This document shows positions 29,530 to 38,738 of a stretch of DNA of 62,328 bases, piece after piece. Numbering within the stretch: the stretch's first letter is position 1; every line of letters begins with the position of its first letter. Under the pieces are notes generated by a model. That model was not told the DNA's origin. It saw only the letters and a program-made list of their open reading frames with translations, and did not search any database. The position numbers and the translations under genes are program-made. The stretch spans positions 1 to 62,328 of the forward strand of contig WNDY01000021.1 in assembly GCA_009914555.1 (NCBI GenBank), in the 5' to 3' direction. The stretch is from Xylophilus sp. (GTDB lineage Bacteria; Pseudomonadota; Gammaproteobacteria; Burkholderiales; Burkholderiaceae_C).

Positions 29530-30120
29530 ATGAAGCCGAACACCACCCTCGCCGCACTGGCCTGCGCGTCCGCGCTGCTCCTGTCCGCGGCCTCGGCCCA
29601 GGCCGCCGAGACCGCTCCTGCCAAGACCCATGCCAAGCCGGCCGCCGCCAGGGCTGCCGCGGCCAAGAAGCCTGCGCGGCCCAAGGCCAGGATCGCCAAG
29701 ACGGCGGCCAAGGCCGTCGAGGAAGTCACGCCGGTGGACGACGATCCGAACATCACCCTGAGCGAAGCCGACCTCGAAGTCGCCAAGCGCGTCTACGTGG
29801 GTGCCATCAAGTGCGAACTCGGCGCCAACGTGCAGATCGATGCCGACGAGAAACACCCGGGCTTCTTCACCGTCAGGACCGCCCAGGTCCGCTACCGCAT
29901 GCACCCGGTCGAGAGCCGCACCGGCGCCGTGCGCCTGGAAGACCCGCGCGCTGGCGCCATCTGGATCCAGCTGGGCAACAAGTCGATGCTGATGAACCAG
30001 AAGATCGGCGAGCGCCTGGCCGACGAATGCCAGGGCACGCAGCAGGTCGCCTTCGCCGAAGAGATGAAGAAGAACCCGCCCAAGAGCCTGTTCGAGCCGG
30101 CCGACGCGCCCGCCAAGTAA
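29530..30120 (+). CDS. Exported hypothetical protein upstream of acnB
   Basis: No known family is recognised. The 196-residue protein has a clear signal peptide (LAALACASALLLSAASAQAA). A lysine- and alanine-rich tether (about 28-62) follows, then a compact conserved-looking domain (LSEADLEVAKRVYVGAIKCE, FFTVRTAQVRYRMHPVESRT, IWIQLGNKSMLMNQKIGERL). A single cysteine pair (C in IKCELG and C in ADECQG) could form a disulphide. The lysine-rich tether suggests contact with nucleic acid or cell wall polymers. It is in line with the lyase gene (23 bases) and acnB (63 bases). Confidence 0.8.
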   Translation: MKPNTTLAALACASALLLSAASAQAAETAPAKTHAKPAAARAAAAKKPARPKARIAKTAAKAVEEVTPVDDDPNITLSEADLEVAKRVYVGAIKCELGANVQIDADEKHPGFFTVRTAQVRYRMHPVESRTGAVRLEDPRAGAIWIQLGNKSMLMNQKIGERLADECQGTQQVAFAEEMKKNPPKSLFEPADAPAK

Positions 30121-30183
30121 GCAAGCAGGAGCAGGCCGTCACGGGCCTGTCCGACCCGATACCTTTGCCCCCGGAGAAAGAGA

Positions 30184-32775
30184 ATGTTGCAAGCCTACCG
30201 TGAACATGCCGCCGAACGCGCCGCGCTCGGTATCCCGCCGCTGCCGCTGGATGCCAAGCAGGTCGCCGCGCTGATCGAACTCATCAAGAACCCGCCGGCC
30301 GGCGAAGAAGCATTCCTGCTCGACCTGCTGACCCACCGCGTACCGCCCGGCGTGGACGATGCGGCCAAGGTCAAGGCCAGCTTCCTGGCCGCCGTGGCGC
30401 ACGGCGACATCCAGGTGGGCCTCATCTCCAAGGCCAAGGCCACCGAACTGCTGGGCACCATGGTGGGCGGCTACAACGTGCATCCGCTCATCGAGCTGCT
30501 CGACGACGCCGAAGTCGCCGGCGTGGCCGCCGAGGGCCTGAAGAAGACGCTGCTGATGTTCGACTTCTTCAACGACGTGGCCGAGAAGGCCAAGGCCGGC
30601 AATGTCCGCGCCAAGGAAGTCATCCAGTCCTGGGCCGATGCCGAGTGGTTCACCAGCCGCCCCGAAGTCGGGAAGAAGATCACCGTCACCGTCTTCAAGG
30701 TGCCCGGCGAGACCAACACCGACGACCTCTCGCCCGCGCCCGACGCCTGGAGCCGTCCGGACATCCCGCTGCACTACCTCGCGATGCTGAAGAACACCCG
30801 CCCCGACGCGGGCTTCCAGCCCGAGGAGGACGGCAAGCGCGGCCCGATCCAGTTCATCGAGGACCTCAAGAAGAAGGGCCACCTCGTCGCCTACGTCGGC
30901 GACGTCGTCGGCACCGGCTCTAGCCGCAAGTCGGCCACCAACAGCGTGATCTGGGCCACCGGCCAGGACATCCCCTACGTGCCCAACAAGCGCTTCGGCG
31001 GCGTCACGCTCGGCGGCAAGATCGCGCCGATCTTCTTCAACACGCAGGAGGACTCCGGCTCGCTGCCGATCGAAGTCGATGTGTCCAAGCTCGAACTCGG
31101 CGACGTGATCGACGTGCTGCCCTACGACGGCCGGCTGGTCAAGAACGGCGAGACCGTGGCCGAGTTCAAGCTCAAGAGCGACGTGCTGTTCGACGAAGTG
31201 CGCGCCGGCGGCCGCATCAACCTCATCATCGGCCGCTCGCTGACCGCCAAGGCGCGCGAGTTCCTGGGCCTGCCCGCATCGACCGTGTTCCGCCTGCCGC
31301 AGGCGCCGGCCGAGACGAAGGCCGGCTTCACGCTCGCGCAGAAGATGGTCGGCCGCGCCGTCGGCCTGCCCGAAGGCCAGGGCGTGCGCCCGGGCACCTA
31401 CTGCGAGCCCAAGATGACCACCGTCGGCTCGCAGGACACCACCGGTCCGATGACGCGCGATGAGTTGAAGGACCTCGCCTGCCTGGGCTTCAGTGCCGAC
31501 ATGGTTATGCAGTCGTTCTGCCACACCGCGGCCTATCCGAAGCCGGTCGACGTCAAGACCCACCGCGAACTGCCGGCCTTCATCAGCAACCGCGGTGGCG
31601 TCTCGCTGCGCCCCGGCGACGGCGTGATCCACTCCTGGCTCAACCGCCTGCTGCTGCCCGACACCGTCGGCACCGGCGGCGACTCGCACACGCGCTTCCC
31701 GATCGGCATCTCCTTCCCCGCGGGCTCGGGCCTCGTGGCCTTCGGCGCGGCCACCGGCGTGATGCCGCTGGACATGCCCGAGTCGGTCCTCGTGCGCTTC
31801 AAGGGCGAACTCCAGCCCGGCGTGACACTGCGCGACCTGGTGCATGCGATCCCGCTGTACGCCATCAAGCAGGGTCTGCTGACGGTGGCCAAGGCCGGCA
31901 AGAAGAACGTCTTCTCGGGTCGCATCCTGGAGATCGAGGGCCTGCCGGACCTCAAGGTCGAACAGGCATTCGAGCTGTCGGACGCCTCGGCCGAGCGCTC
32001 GGCCGCCGGCTGCACGATCAAGCTCAACAAGGAGCCGATCATCGAGTACCTGAACTCGAACATCGTGCTCATGAAGAACATGATCGCCGACGGCTATGCC
32101 GACGCGCGCACGCTCAAGCGCCGCATCGAGAAGGTCGAGGCCTGGCTGGCCCAGCCCGAACTGCTCGAAGCCGACAAGGACGCCGAATACGCGGCCGTCA
32201 TCGAGATCGACCTGGCCGACATCACCGAGCCGATCGTCTGCTGCCCGAACGACCCGGACGACGCCAAGTTCCTCTCCGAGGTCGCCGGCACCCAGATCGA
32301 CGAAGCCTTCATCGGTTCGTGCATGACCAACATCGGCCATTTCCGCGCCGCGGCCAAGCTGCTCGGCGGCCAGCGCGACATTCCGGTCAAGCTCTGGGTC
32401 GCGCCGCCGACCAAGATGGACCAGAACGAGCTGATCAAGGAAGGCCACTACGCCGCCTTCGGCACCGCCGGCGCGCGCACCGAACTGCCGGGCTGCTCGC
32501 TGTGCATGGGCAACCAGGCGCAGGTGCACGAGGGCGCGACGGTGATCTCCACCAGCACGCGCAACTTCCCGAACCGCCTGGGCAAGAACACCAACGTGTT
32601 CCTGGGCTCGGCCGAACTGGCCGCCATCGCCTCGCGCATCGGCCGCCTGCCCACCAAGGAGGAATACCTCCAGGAAATGGGCATCATCGACGCCGACAAG
32701 GCCAGCGTGTACCGCTATCTGAACTTCAATCAGATCGAGGAATACGCGGACGCGGCCAAGGCCGTAGCGGTCTAA
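30184..32775 (+). CDS. acnB: Aconitate hydratase B
   Basis: AcnB converts citrate to isocitrate via cis-aconitate using a [4Fe-4S] cluster. The 863-residue protein has the AcnB-specific N-terminal HEAT-like domain ([20 protein letters not shown] onward), then the swivel domain ([20 protein letters not shown]). The catalytic core follows, with cluster cysteines in the [13 protein letters not shown] and [11 protein letters not shown] segments. GGAGAAAG precedes the ATG. The length is normal. It ends the mdh-tam-lyase-hypothetical-acnB series and is followed by hairpins. Confidence 0.98.
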   Translation: MLQAYREHAAERAALGIPPLPLDAKQVAALIELIKNPPAGEEAFLLDLLTHRVPPGVDDAAKVKASFLAAVAHGDIQVGLISKAKATELLGTMVGGYNVHPLIELLDDAEVAGVAAEGLKKTLLMFDFFNDVAEKAKAGNVRAKEVIQSWADAEWFTSRPEVGKKITVTVFKVPGETNTDDLSPAPDAWSRPDIPLHYLAMLKNTRPDAGFQPEEDGKRGPIQFIEDLKKKGHLVAYVGDVVGTGSSRKSATNSVIWATGQDIPYVPNKRFGGVTLGGKIAPIFFNTQEDSGSLPIEVDVSKLELGDVIDVLPYDGRLVKNGETVAEFKLKSDVLFDEVRAGGRINLIIGRSLTAKAREFLGLPASTVFRLPQAPAETKAGFTLAQKMVGRAVGLPEGQGVRPGTYCEPKMTTVGSQDTTGPMTRDELKDLACLGFSADMVMQSFCHTAAYPKPVDVKTHRELPAFISNRGGVSLRPGDGVIHSWLNRLLLPDTVGTGGDSHTRFPIGISFPAGSGLVAFGAATGVMPLDMPESVLVRFKGELQPGVTLRDLVHAIPLYAIKQGLLTVAKAGKKNVFSGRILEIEGLPDLKVEQAFELSDASAERSAAGCTIKLNKEPIIEYLNSNIVLMKNMIADGYADARTLKRRIEKVEAWLAQPELLEADKDAEYAAVIEIDLADITEPIVCCPNDPDDAKFLSEVAGTQIDEAFIGSCMTNIGHFRAAAKLLGGQRDIPVKLWVAPPTKMDQNELIKEGHYAAFGTAGARTELPGCSLCMGNQAQVHEGATVISTSTRNFPNRLGKNTNVFLGSAELAAIASRIGRLPTKEEYLQEMGIIDADKASVYRYLNFNQIEEYADAAKAVAV

Positions 32776-33017
32776 CCGAACGGTCCGGCCGTTCGGCCCG
32801 GGGCAAGCGCCTGCTTGCCGGGGCCCGAGGGATACCCAGACATCGCGCCCTCGGTGAACTGGATCGGCCGGGCGCCCGCGTCGGCCGCCTGCCGCATGAA
32901 GGCTCGGATCTGCGCTCCGTTCTCACGCGCATCGAATGCGACTAAGGTCTGCGCTAGGGCAACGCGCAGCCTGGGGGCGACAGCCGCGGGGCTGACTTTG
33001 TTCTCGCGATGTCCCAT
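32772..33017 (-). pseudogene. Carbon-nitrogen hydrolase N-terminal remnant
   Basis: An 81-codon frame carries LRVALAQTLVAFDARENGAQ, then IRAFMRQAADAGARPIQFTE and GAMSGYP. This is the first beta-strand and catalytic-glutamate segment of the nitrilase superfamily. After about residue 62 the similarity stops and the frame ends against acnB, where a whole enzyme would need about 200 more residues. It is therefore a 5' remnant. The rest of the acnB-to-33121 gap shows nothing further. Confidence 0.65.
32776..32796 (+). terminator. Hairpin after acnB
   Basis: CCGAACGG (32776-32783) pairs with CCGTTCGG (32789-32796) across a 5-base loop, starting one base after the acnB stop. A second hairpin (GGCAAGC/GCTTGCC) follows. 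There is no T-run, so it may stabilise or slow rather than terminate on its own. Confidence 0.55.
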
Positions 33018-33120
33018 CCGCCGGATGATGGAGGGGCCGGTACTCTATCGGCAGGTTCGCCCGCAACGGCGCGCCCTGTGCGGGTCGCAGAGGCGCGGCC
33101 GGGGAGAGGGGGCAGTGAAC

Positions 33121-33645
33121 TCAGGCCAGTTCCAACTCCCTGTGCTCGCCGAGGTTGCGCGGCTGCTTGCCGGTCATCGCGGCGCGGGCCAGCTTGAAGA
33201 GCTGGACCATCTTGCTTTCCTTCACGTCCCAGTATTCGGCATGGCCGATGTCCACGGCCAGCAGCGCCAGATCCGGATCGGCCGGGCCGCCCGGGAACCA
33301 GGCCTTGGCCATCTGCGACCACAGGGCCTCGACCTTGGCGCGGTCTTCCACGAAGCGGGCGTGGCCCGAGAGCGAGACGTAGCTGTCGGCGTCGGGGTTC
33401 GCATACGAGACGTTGACGTTGCCGTCGGCCTGGAGGTGGCCGAAGAGGTGGGTCTTGCGCGAGACGAAGAAGTAGAGCGTCGCGTCCTCGTCGAGGTCCG
33501 TGTTCTGCGTGGTCAGCGGATGGGCGTGCAGGATGCCCTCGGGATGGCGATGGGTCAGCATGCCGAAGCGCGTGTCCTTGATGAGCTTCCACAGCGTGCC
33601 GCGAACGTCGTGCTGGTCGCGGGAGGTGTCGGGTGTTGCAGTCAT
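33121..33645 (-). CDS. Pyridoxamine-phosphate-oxidase-fold (general stress) protein
   Basis: The 174-residue protein has the split-barrel flavin-binding fold of the general-stress-protein-26-like family. Typical segments are TLWKLIKDTRFGMLTHRHPE at the start, TLYFFVSRKTHLFGHLQADG, and VNVSYANPDADSYVSLSGHA. The C-terminal AEYWDVKESKMVQLFKLA is also characteristic. ATG 33645 has AAAGGAG seven bases upstream; an ATG at 33690 is in frame but lacks a site. Family members bind FMN or F420 and are induced by stress. The reaction here is unknown. Confidence 0.88.
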   Translation of the reverse strand: MTATPDTSRDQHDVRGTLWKLIKDTRFGMLTHRHPEGILHAHPLTTQNTDLDEDATLYFFVSRKTHLFGHLQADGNVNVSYANPDADSYVSLSGHARFVEDRAKVEALWSQMAKAWFPGGPADPDLALLAVDIGHAEYWDVKESKMVQLFKLARAAMTGKQPRNLGEHRELELA

Positions 33646-33770
33646 CTGGCGGCTCCTTTCGTGTGTGGTATCGGGTGTGATGGCATTCACTCTTGCTGCC
33701 GCGCAGCGGGCCGGCCGTGGGGCCGGGCAGACGGCGGCTGTGCGGCATCTCCGACAATGCCGCCACGAAA

Positions 33771-33842
33771 GGGGTATGGCCGGGGGTATATGGCCATAGC
33801 GGGCATGGCCAGCCCGCTGTGGAAAGGTATATGGGGGAGTAT
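33771..33842. repeat. GGGGTAT-bounded intergenic hairpin (copy E)
   Basis: From GGGGTAT (33771) to GGGGGAGTAT (ending at the tolA stop codon) lies a hairpin, CCATAGCGGGC (33794-33804) with GCCCGCTGTGG (33812-33822), with one wobble pair and a 7-base loop. GGTATAT occurs on both sides. It is the clearest member of the window's family of GTAT-bordered hairpins, and it lies directly after tolA, where it could end its transcript. Confidence 0.6.
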
Positions 33843-34870
33843 CAGTCCTTGGGCCGGAACGCCAGCAGCAGCGACGACGGCACGCGCCCGTCCACGTCGC
33901 GCGGCAGCGTCTCGGTCTTGTCGATGGCGCGCAGCACGGCGTCGTCCCAGGACTTCACGCCGCTGGACTTGACCAGCCGCTTGCCGACGATGGTGCCGTC
34001 GGGCGAGGCCCGCACCTCGACCTCGGCGGCCGGGTTGCCGCCCACATCGTCGGTGAAGGTAATGTTGGGCCGCACCTTGGCGGCCACCTTGCCGCCGTAG
34101 CTGCCGGACGGCCCGGACGAGCGCTGGGCGCTGCCGGTGGCTGTGGCGCCTCCGGTCGCGCCGGCCAGGCCCTGGAGCCGCTTGAGGTTGTCGGCGCGGT
34201 CGCCGCGCAGCGCCGCCAGCTGCTTTTCTTCCTGCGCCTGCCTGGCGGCCTCGCGCTTCCGGGCGTCGGCGGCGGCCTGCTGCTGCTTCTTCTTTTCCTC
34301 GGCGAGCTTGTCCTGCCTTTCCTTTTCGCGCTGCTCCTTTTCTTCCTGCGCCAGACGCTGCTGCTGGCGCTCCTTCTCGCGCTGGGCTTCGAGCTGCTGC
34401 TTCTTCTTGTCCTGGGCGAGCTTTTCCTGGCGCTCGCGCTCCTCGCGCTCGGCGCGTTCCTGTTCCTTCTTCTGCTGCTCGGCGCGCAGCCGCTCCTGCC
34501 GTTCCTTCTCCTGCTGCTTCTTTTTCTTCTCGCGCTCCAGGGCGATGTCGGCCTCGCGCGTGTCGGGCTGCGCCTGGGGCGGCGGGGGGGGAGGTGGCGG
34601 CGGCGGCGCGGGCCGGGGCTCCGGCGGCGGGGGCGGCGCCGGCGGCGTGGGCTCGGGCGGCGGCGCGGCCAGGCGCGGCGCGGCCTGCTGCGGCACGGCC
34701 GACCAGAGTTCGGCCTCCACGGCCGGCTGGTCGGCGCTGGTCTTCCAGTGCACGCCCCAGGTCAGGGCGGCGATGAGGGCGGCATGCACCACCACCGCCA
34801 GCGCCACCGCGCGCAGGCGGCCCGGCGGGCGCGGGGGCGCCAGCTGGTCGCGTTCGTCGTAGTTCGGCAT
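33842..34870 (-). CDS. tolA: Cell-envelope integrity protein TolA
   Basis: TolA links the inner-membrane TolQR motor to the outer membrane. The 342-residue protein has a cytoplasmic stub and one N-terminal membrane helix (AVALAVVVHAALIAALTWGV). A proline-rich stretch (about 65-95) precedes a long E/K/Q/R-rich helical domain (about 105-215). The C-terminal TolA/TonB-like domain (ITFTDDVGGNPAAEVEVRAS, then LVKSSGVKSWDDAVLRAIDK) is intact. It is the last gene of ybgC-tolQ-tolR-tolA. tolB and pal, usually next, are absent, and a stress protein gene follows. Confidence 0.95.
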   Translation of the reverse strand: MPNYDERDQLAPPRPPGRLRAVALAVVVHAALIAALTWGVHWKTSADQPAVEAELWSAVPQQAAPRLAAPPPEPTPPAPPPPPEPRPAPPPPPPPPPPQAQPDTREADIALEREKKKKQQEKERQERLRAEQQKKEQERAEREERERQEKLAQDKKKQQLEAQREKERQQQRLAQEEKEQREKERQDKLAEEKKKQQQAAADARKREAARQAQEEKQLAALRGDRADNLKRLQGLAGATGGATATGSAQRSSGPSGSYGGKVAAKVRPNITFTDDVGGNPAAEVEVRASPDGTIVGKRLVKSSGVKSWDDAVLRAIDKTETLPRDVDGRVPSSLLLAFRPKD

Positions 34871-34898
34871 CGTCTGGTCGGTACCCCGGGCTTGTGCG

Positions 34899-35324
34899 TC
34901 AGCTGCCCTGCTTGACCGATAGGCCCACGCGCTGCACGCCGGCGCGCTGGAGCGCGTCCATGGCCTTGACCACAGAGTCGTAGCTCACGTTCCTGTCGGC
35001 GGTGATCAGCACGGGCGTGCCTTCGGGCTGCGTGGCCTGCCAGTCGCGCGCGGCCTTGCCGAGCGCGCCGAGCGACACGGGGCGCTCGTTGCCGTCGGTC
35101 TTGAGCTGCAGGCTGCCGTCCTTCTGCACGACCACCTGGCCGAAGGTCTTGGGTGCCTTGCTGCCCTTGCCGACGCTGGGCACGTTGATGCTGCTCGGCG
35201 TGAGCATGGGCGCGGTCACCATGAAGATGATGAGCAGCACCAGCATCACGTCGATGAAGGGCACCATGTTGATCTCGTTCATCGAACGGCGGCGGCTGCC
35301 GCTGCGGGATGCCATGACGGGCAT
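34899..35324 (-). CDS. tolR: Tol-Pal system protein TolR
   Basis: TolR is part of the proton-driven TolQR motor. The 141-residue protein has a short cytoplasmic N-terminus with NEINMVPFIDVMLVLLIIFM, the single membrane helix carrying the proton-conducting aspartate. A periplasmic domain ends TADRNVSYDSVVKAMDALQR. ATG 35324 is chosen because GGAGG lies just upstream; a second ATG at 35315 is possible. It lies 10 bases after tolQ. Confidence 0.95.
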   Translation of the reverse strand: MPVMASRSGSRRRSMNEINMVPFIDVMLVLLIIFMVTAPMLTPSSINVPSVGKGSKAPKTFGQVVVQKDGSLQLKTDGNERPVSLGALGKAARDWQATQPEGTPVLITADRNVSYDSVVKAMDALQRAGVQRVGLSVKQGS

Positions 35325-35334
35325 GGGGCCTCCT

Positions 35335-36039
35335 TCAGCGGCCGGAAGCCGTGGCGGCGGCCTGGCTGCCCAGGTTGCGCTGCAGGATGTTGGAGAACTC
35401 CTCGATGAAGGTCTCCTGGTGCGTGGCCACGCGGTCGATGTCGCGCGCGAAGCGGTTGTAGGCGACGACGGCCGGGATGGCGGCGAACAGGCCGATGGCG
35501 GTGGCCACCAGCGCCTCGGCGATACCCGGCGCCACGGTGGCGAGCGTGACCTGCTCCATGCCGGCGAAGCCGGTGAAGGCATGCATGATTCCCCAGACGG
35601 TGCCGAACAGGCCGACGTAGGGGCTGACCGAGGCGACCGAGCCAAAGAAGGACAGGCTGGTCTCGATCACGTCCATCTCGCGCTGGAAGCTCGCGCGCAT
35701 GGCGCGGCGCGCGCCGTCGAGCAGGGTGCCGGCGTCGGTGATGCGGCGCTCCCGCAGCTTCTGGTATTCGCGCATGCCGCTGGCGAAGATGCGCGCCATC
35801 GGGCCGACGTTGCGCGCGTTCTGGGCGGCCGCGGCATACAGGTCGTTCAGGCTGGTGCCGGACCAGAAGTCGCGCTCGAACTGGTCGTTGAGCTGCTTGA
35901 CGCGGCCCAGGGCGAACAGCTTGCGGAAGATCGCTGCCCAGCTGGCGATGGAGACGCCGATGAGCAGCAGCATCACCAGCTGCACCACCCAGCTCGCGTT
36001 GAGGACCAGGTGGACGATCGACAGGTCTTGGGAGTTCAT
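35335..36039 (-). CDS. tolQ: Tol-Pal system protein TolQ
   Basis: TolQ forms the stator channel of the Tol motor. The 234-residue protein has three membrane helices: about 15-37, and the pair around SPYVGLFGTVWGIMHAFTGF and GIAEALVATAIGLFAAIPAV, which holds the conserved threonines and the gating proline. The start at 36039 overlaps the ybgC stop (ATGA), so translation is coupled. Confidence 0.96.
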   Translation of the reverse strand: MNSQDLSIVHLVLNASWVVQLVMLLLIGVSIASWAAIFRKLFALGRVKQLNDQFERDFWSGTSLNDLYAAAAQNARNVGPMARIFASGMREYQKLRERRITDAGTLLDGARRAMRASFQREMDVIETSLSFFGSVASVSPYVGLFGTVWGIMHAFTGFAGMEQVTLATVAPGIAEALVATAIGLFAAIPAVVAYNRFARDIDRVATHQETFIEEFSNILQRNLGSQAAATASGR

Positions 36040-36464
36040 GGATGCTGAATCGCTTGGAGGATGGAGGACGGAATGCGCGCGGGCCGCAGAGTTCCCGCAT
36101 CGACCCAGCCGATGCGGATGGTGCCGGTGCACAGCGCGGCGGCGGGCGCGTCGGCGCGATGGGCCGGCGCGGGCAGGGCGCGCTGTGCAATGGTGAGGCG
36201 GGCGCGGCCGGCCTCGGCGAGTTCGGCCGTCACGAGGAGCTGGTCGTCCAGCCGCGCGGGCCGCAGGTACTGCACCTCGCTGGAGGTGACGATGAACATG
36301 CCGCCGGCCTCCTCGCGCAGGCGCTGCTGGCCGATGCCCAGCGAGCGCAGCCATTCGGTGCGCGCGCGTTCGAAGAACTTGAGGTAGTTGGCGTAGAAGA
36401 CGATGCCGCCGGCGTCGGTGTCTTCCCAGTAGACGCGGATCGGGAACGCGAAGGACATAGGCAT
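36036..36464 (-). CDS. ybgC: Acyl-CoA thioesterase YbgC
   Basis: YbgC is a hot-dog-fold thioesterase long associated with the tol operon and phospholipid metabolism. The 142-residue protein has the active-site motif YWEDTDAGGIVFYANYLKFF with the catalytic aspartate, and FERARTEWLRSLG. It is the first gene of the tol cluster and overlaps tolQ by four bases. Confidence 0.95.
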   Translation of the reverse strand: MPMSFAFPIRVYWEDTDAGGIVFYANYLKFFERARTEWLRSLGIGQQRLREEAGGMFIVTSSEVQYLRPARLDDQLLVTAELAEAGRARLTIAQRALPAPAHRADAPAAALCTGTIRIGWVDAGTLRPARIPSSILQAIQHP

Positions 36465-36509
36465 GCGGAATGTAACGCGCGTCTGTCGCGGGGTGGTAAC
36501 AGGCGGTGG

Positions 36510-37718
36510 TCAGCGGAGGATGGCGCCCAGCCGCGCCACGGCCTCCTGCAGCTGTTCCGGCGCGCTGGCGGTGGAGAAGCGCACGAAGCGCGCGGTGTCG
36601 GCCGTGCCGAAGTCGCGCCCCGGCGTGATCGCCACGTGGGCGCGGCGCAGCACCTCGAAGGCGAAGTCCCAGCCGCCCTGCACGCCGAGCCGGGCCGCCG
36701 CCTGCGTGCAGTCGGCCCAGGCATAGAAGGCGCCGTCGGGCGCGACCGGCACCGGCAGTCCGAGCGCCTGGAGCTGCGGGACGAACCAGTCGCGCCGCGC
36801 GCGGAACGCGGCGCGGCGGCGTTCGTACTCGGCGATGCTCTCGGGCGCGAAGCAGGCCAGCGCCGCATGCTGGGCCACCGTGCTGGCGCAGATGAACAGG
36901 TTCTGCGCGAGCCGCTCGACGGCCGGCACCAGCGCCTCGGGCACGACCAGCCAGCCCAGGCGCCAGCCGGTCATGTGGAAGTACTTGCTGAAGCTGTTGA
37001 CGCTGATGACGTCGTCGCCCCCGTCTGCGCAGGTCGCGAGCGCGGTCTGGCCATAGGCATCGTCGTGCGACAGGCCCAGGTAGATCTCGTCGACGATGGT
37101 GATGCCGCCACGCGCGCGCACCACGTCGTGGATGGCGCGCATCTCGGCCGGCACGATCGAGGTGCCCGTGGGATTCGACGGCGAGGCCAGCAGCACGCCG
37201 CGCGTGGCCGGGCGCCAGGCGGCCTCGACCTTGGCCGCGCTGAGCTGGAAGCGCTCGGCCGCCGTGGTCGGGATCAGTACCGGCGTACCCTCGGCCGCGC
37301 TCACGAACTGGCGGTTGCAGGGGTAGCTCGGGTCCGGCAGCAGGATCTCGTCGCCGGATTCGACCAGCGCCAGGCAGGCCAGCTGCAGGGCGGCCGAGGC
37401 GCCGGCGGTGACGACGATGCGCCGGGCCGGCACGTCCACGCCGAAGCGCTCGGCATACCAGCCGCTGATGCGCTCGCGCAATGCATCGAGCCCGAGGGCC
37501 GGCGTGTACTGGGTGGCGCCGTCGCGCACCGCGCGCTCCGCGGCCTGCCGCACCAGCGGCGGCGCGGTGAAGTCGGGCTCGCCGATGTTGAGGAAGACGA
37601 GCGGGCGCGTGTCCTCGATCGCGCCGCAGGCCGCATCCCGTGCGATGGCCTGGGCGGCCTTGGCCACCTCCATCACATAGAACGGCTCGATGCGCCCGGC
37701 GCGCGCGGCGATCCTCAT
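36510..37718 (-). CDS. Pyridoxal-phosphate aminotransferase (class I/II)
   Basis: The 402-residue fold-type I aminotransferase has [20 protein letters not shown] at the start and the substrate-side [20 protein letters not shown]. The cofactor regions are [13 protein letters not shown] and [13 protein letters not shown], and the PLP lysine is in [18 protein letters not shown]. The late [18 protein letters not shown] holds the carboxylate-binding arginine. It resembles the alanine/aspartate-type enzymes encoded near nusB in Burkholderiales, but substrate preference is unproven. The ATG at 37718 overlaps the nusB stop by four bases (ATGA), joining it to the nusB-ribH-ribBX operon. Confidence 0.92.
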   Translation of the reverse strand: MRIAARAGRIEPFYVMEVAKAAQAIARDAACGAIEDTRPLVFLNIGEPDFTAPPLVRQAAERAVRDGATQYTPALGLDALRERISGWYAERFGVDVPARRIVVTAGASAALQLACLALVESGDEILLPDPSYPCNRQFVSAAEGTPVLIPTTAAERFQLSAAKVEAAWRPATRGVLLASPSNPTGTSIVPAEMRAIHDVVRARGGITIVDEIYLGLSHDDAYGQTALATCADGGDDVISVNSFSKYFHMTGWRLGWLVVPEALVPAVERLAQNLFICASTVAQHAALACFAPESIAEYERRRAAFRARRDWFVPQLQALGLPVPVAPDGAFYAWADCTQAAARLGVQGGWDFAFEVLRRAHVAITPGRDFGTADTARFVRFSTASAPEQLQEAVARLGAILR

Positions 37719-38269
37719 TGCCTGGCGGCGTCGGTGTCCGGTTGCGCTTTCTGCGGCGCGGGGCGGCTGCCTCGGGGGTCGGCGGCGACCTCCTGCGGGC
37801 GCAGCTGCGGCGCCAGGCCGCCGAGCACGCCGTTGACGTACTTGTGGCCGTCGGTGCCGCCGAATTCCTTGGCGAGTTCGATGCACTCGTTGAGCACCAC
37901 GCGCCACGGCACGTCGAGGCAGTGGCGCAGCTCGTAGGCGCCGATCCACAGCACGCCGTGCTCGACGGGCGACAGCTCGGAGAGCTTGCGGTCGAGCAGC
38001 GGCTCGATCAGCGCGTCGAGTTCGACCGCCTGCGCGATGGCGCCGTGCAGCAGCGCGTCGTAGTGCGCCGCGTCGGCCTTGTGGAAGCCCGAGAGGTCGC
38101 GCGTGAAGGCGTCGATGGAGGCCGCGTCGTTGCGGCCGACCAGATGCTGGTAGAGCGCCTGCAGGGCGAACTCACGGGCGCGGGTGCGCTCGGACTTGGC
38201 CGAGGCCTTGCGGGCGCCGGTCAGCGTGCGGCCCGGCTCGGGGCGGGAGGGCTTCGGGTCCGTGGTCAT
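37715..38269 (-). CDS. nusB: Transcription antitermination factor NusB
   Basis: NusB binds boxA RNA with NusE in rRNA antitermination. The 184-residue protein has the all-helical core [20 protein letters not shown] to [20 protein letters not shown], and the signature [20 protein letters not shown] followed by YVNGVLG. It has a disordered N-terminus of about 30 residues and a short C-terminal tail. It overlaps ribH upstream and the aminotransferase downstream, each by four bases. Confidence 0.96.
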   Translation of the reverse strand: MTTDPKPSRPEPGRTLTGARKASAKSERTRAREFALQALYQHLVGRNDAASIDAFTRDLSGFHKADAAHYDALLHGAIAQAVELDALIEPLLDRKLSELSPVEHGVLWIGAYELRHCLDVPWRVVLNECIELAKEFGGTDGHKYVNGVLGGLAPQLRPQEVAADPRGSRPAPQKAQPDTDAARQ

Positions 38270-38730
38270 GCGAGGGTGTCGAGGAGGTTGGCCATTTCCA
38301 CCGCCACGCGGGCGGCGTCGCGGCCCTTTTCTTCCTGGCGGGCGATGGCCTGCTCCAGGTTCTCGGTGGTGAGGATGGCGTTGGCGATGGGCAGCCGGTA
38401 GTCGAGCGACACGCGGGTCACGCCGGCGCCGGATTCGTTGGCGACCAGCTCGAAGTGGTAGGTTTCGCCGCGGATGATGGCGCCCAGGGCGATCAGCGCG
38501 TCGTACCGGTCGCGCTCGGCCAGGGCCTGCAGGGCTACGGGCACTTCGAGCGCGCCGGGCACCAGGACGTGGTCGATGTGCTTCTCCTGCACGCCCAGGG
38601 CGAGCAGCTCCGCGCGGGCCGCGGCGGCCAGCGCGCTGGTGATGCCCTCGTTGAAGCGGGCCTGCACGATGCCGATGGAGAGTTTGTGGCCGTCGAGCTT
38701 GTCGGCCGTGCCTTTGTCTGCGCCGAACAT
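38266..38730 (-). CDS. ribH: 6,7-dimethyl-8-ribityllumazine synthase
   Basis: RibH condenses the ribityl pyrimidine with dihydroxybutanone phosphate, the penultimate step of riboflavin synthesis. The 154-residue protein has [20 protein letters not shown], the substrate motif [20 protein letters not shown], and [20 protein letters not shown], which carries the catalytic histidine. ATG 38730 follows the ribBX stop by 8 bases. Its own stop overlaps nusB. Confidence 0.97.
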   Translation of the reverse strand: MFGADKGTADKLDGHKLSIGIVQARFNEGITSALAAAARAELLALGVQEKHIDHVLVPGALEVPVALQALAERDRYDALIALGAIIRGETYHFELVANESGAGVTRVSLDYRLPIANAILTTENLEQAIARQEEKGRDAARVAVEMANLLDTLA

Positions 38731-38738
38731 GGTCGTCG

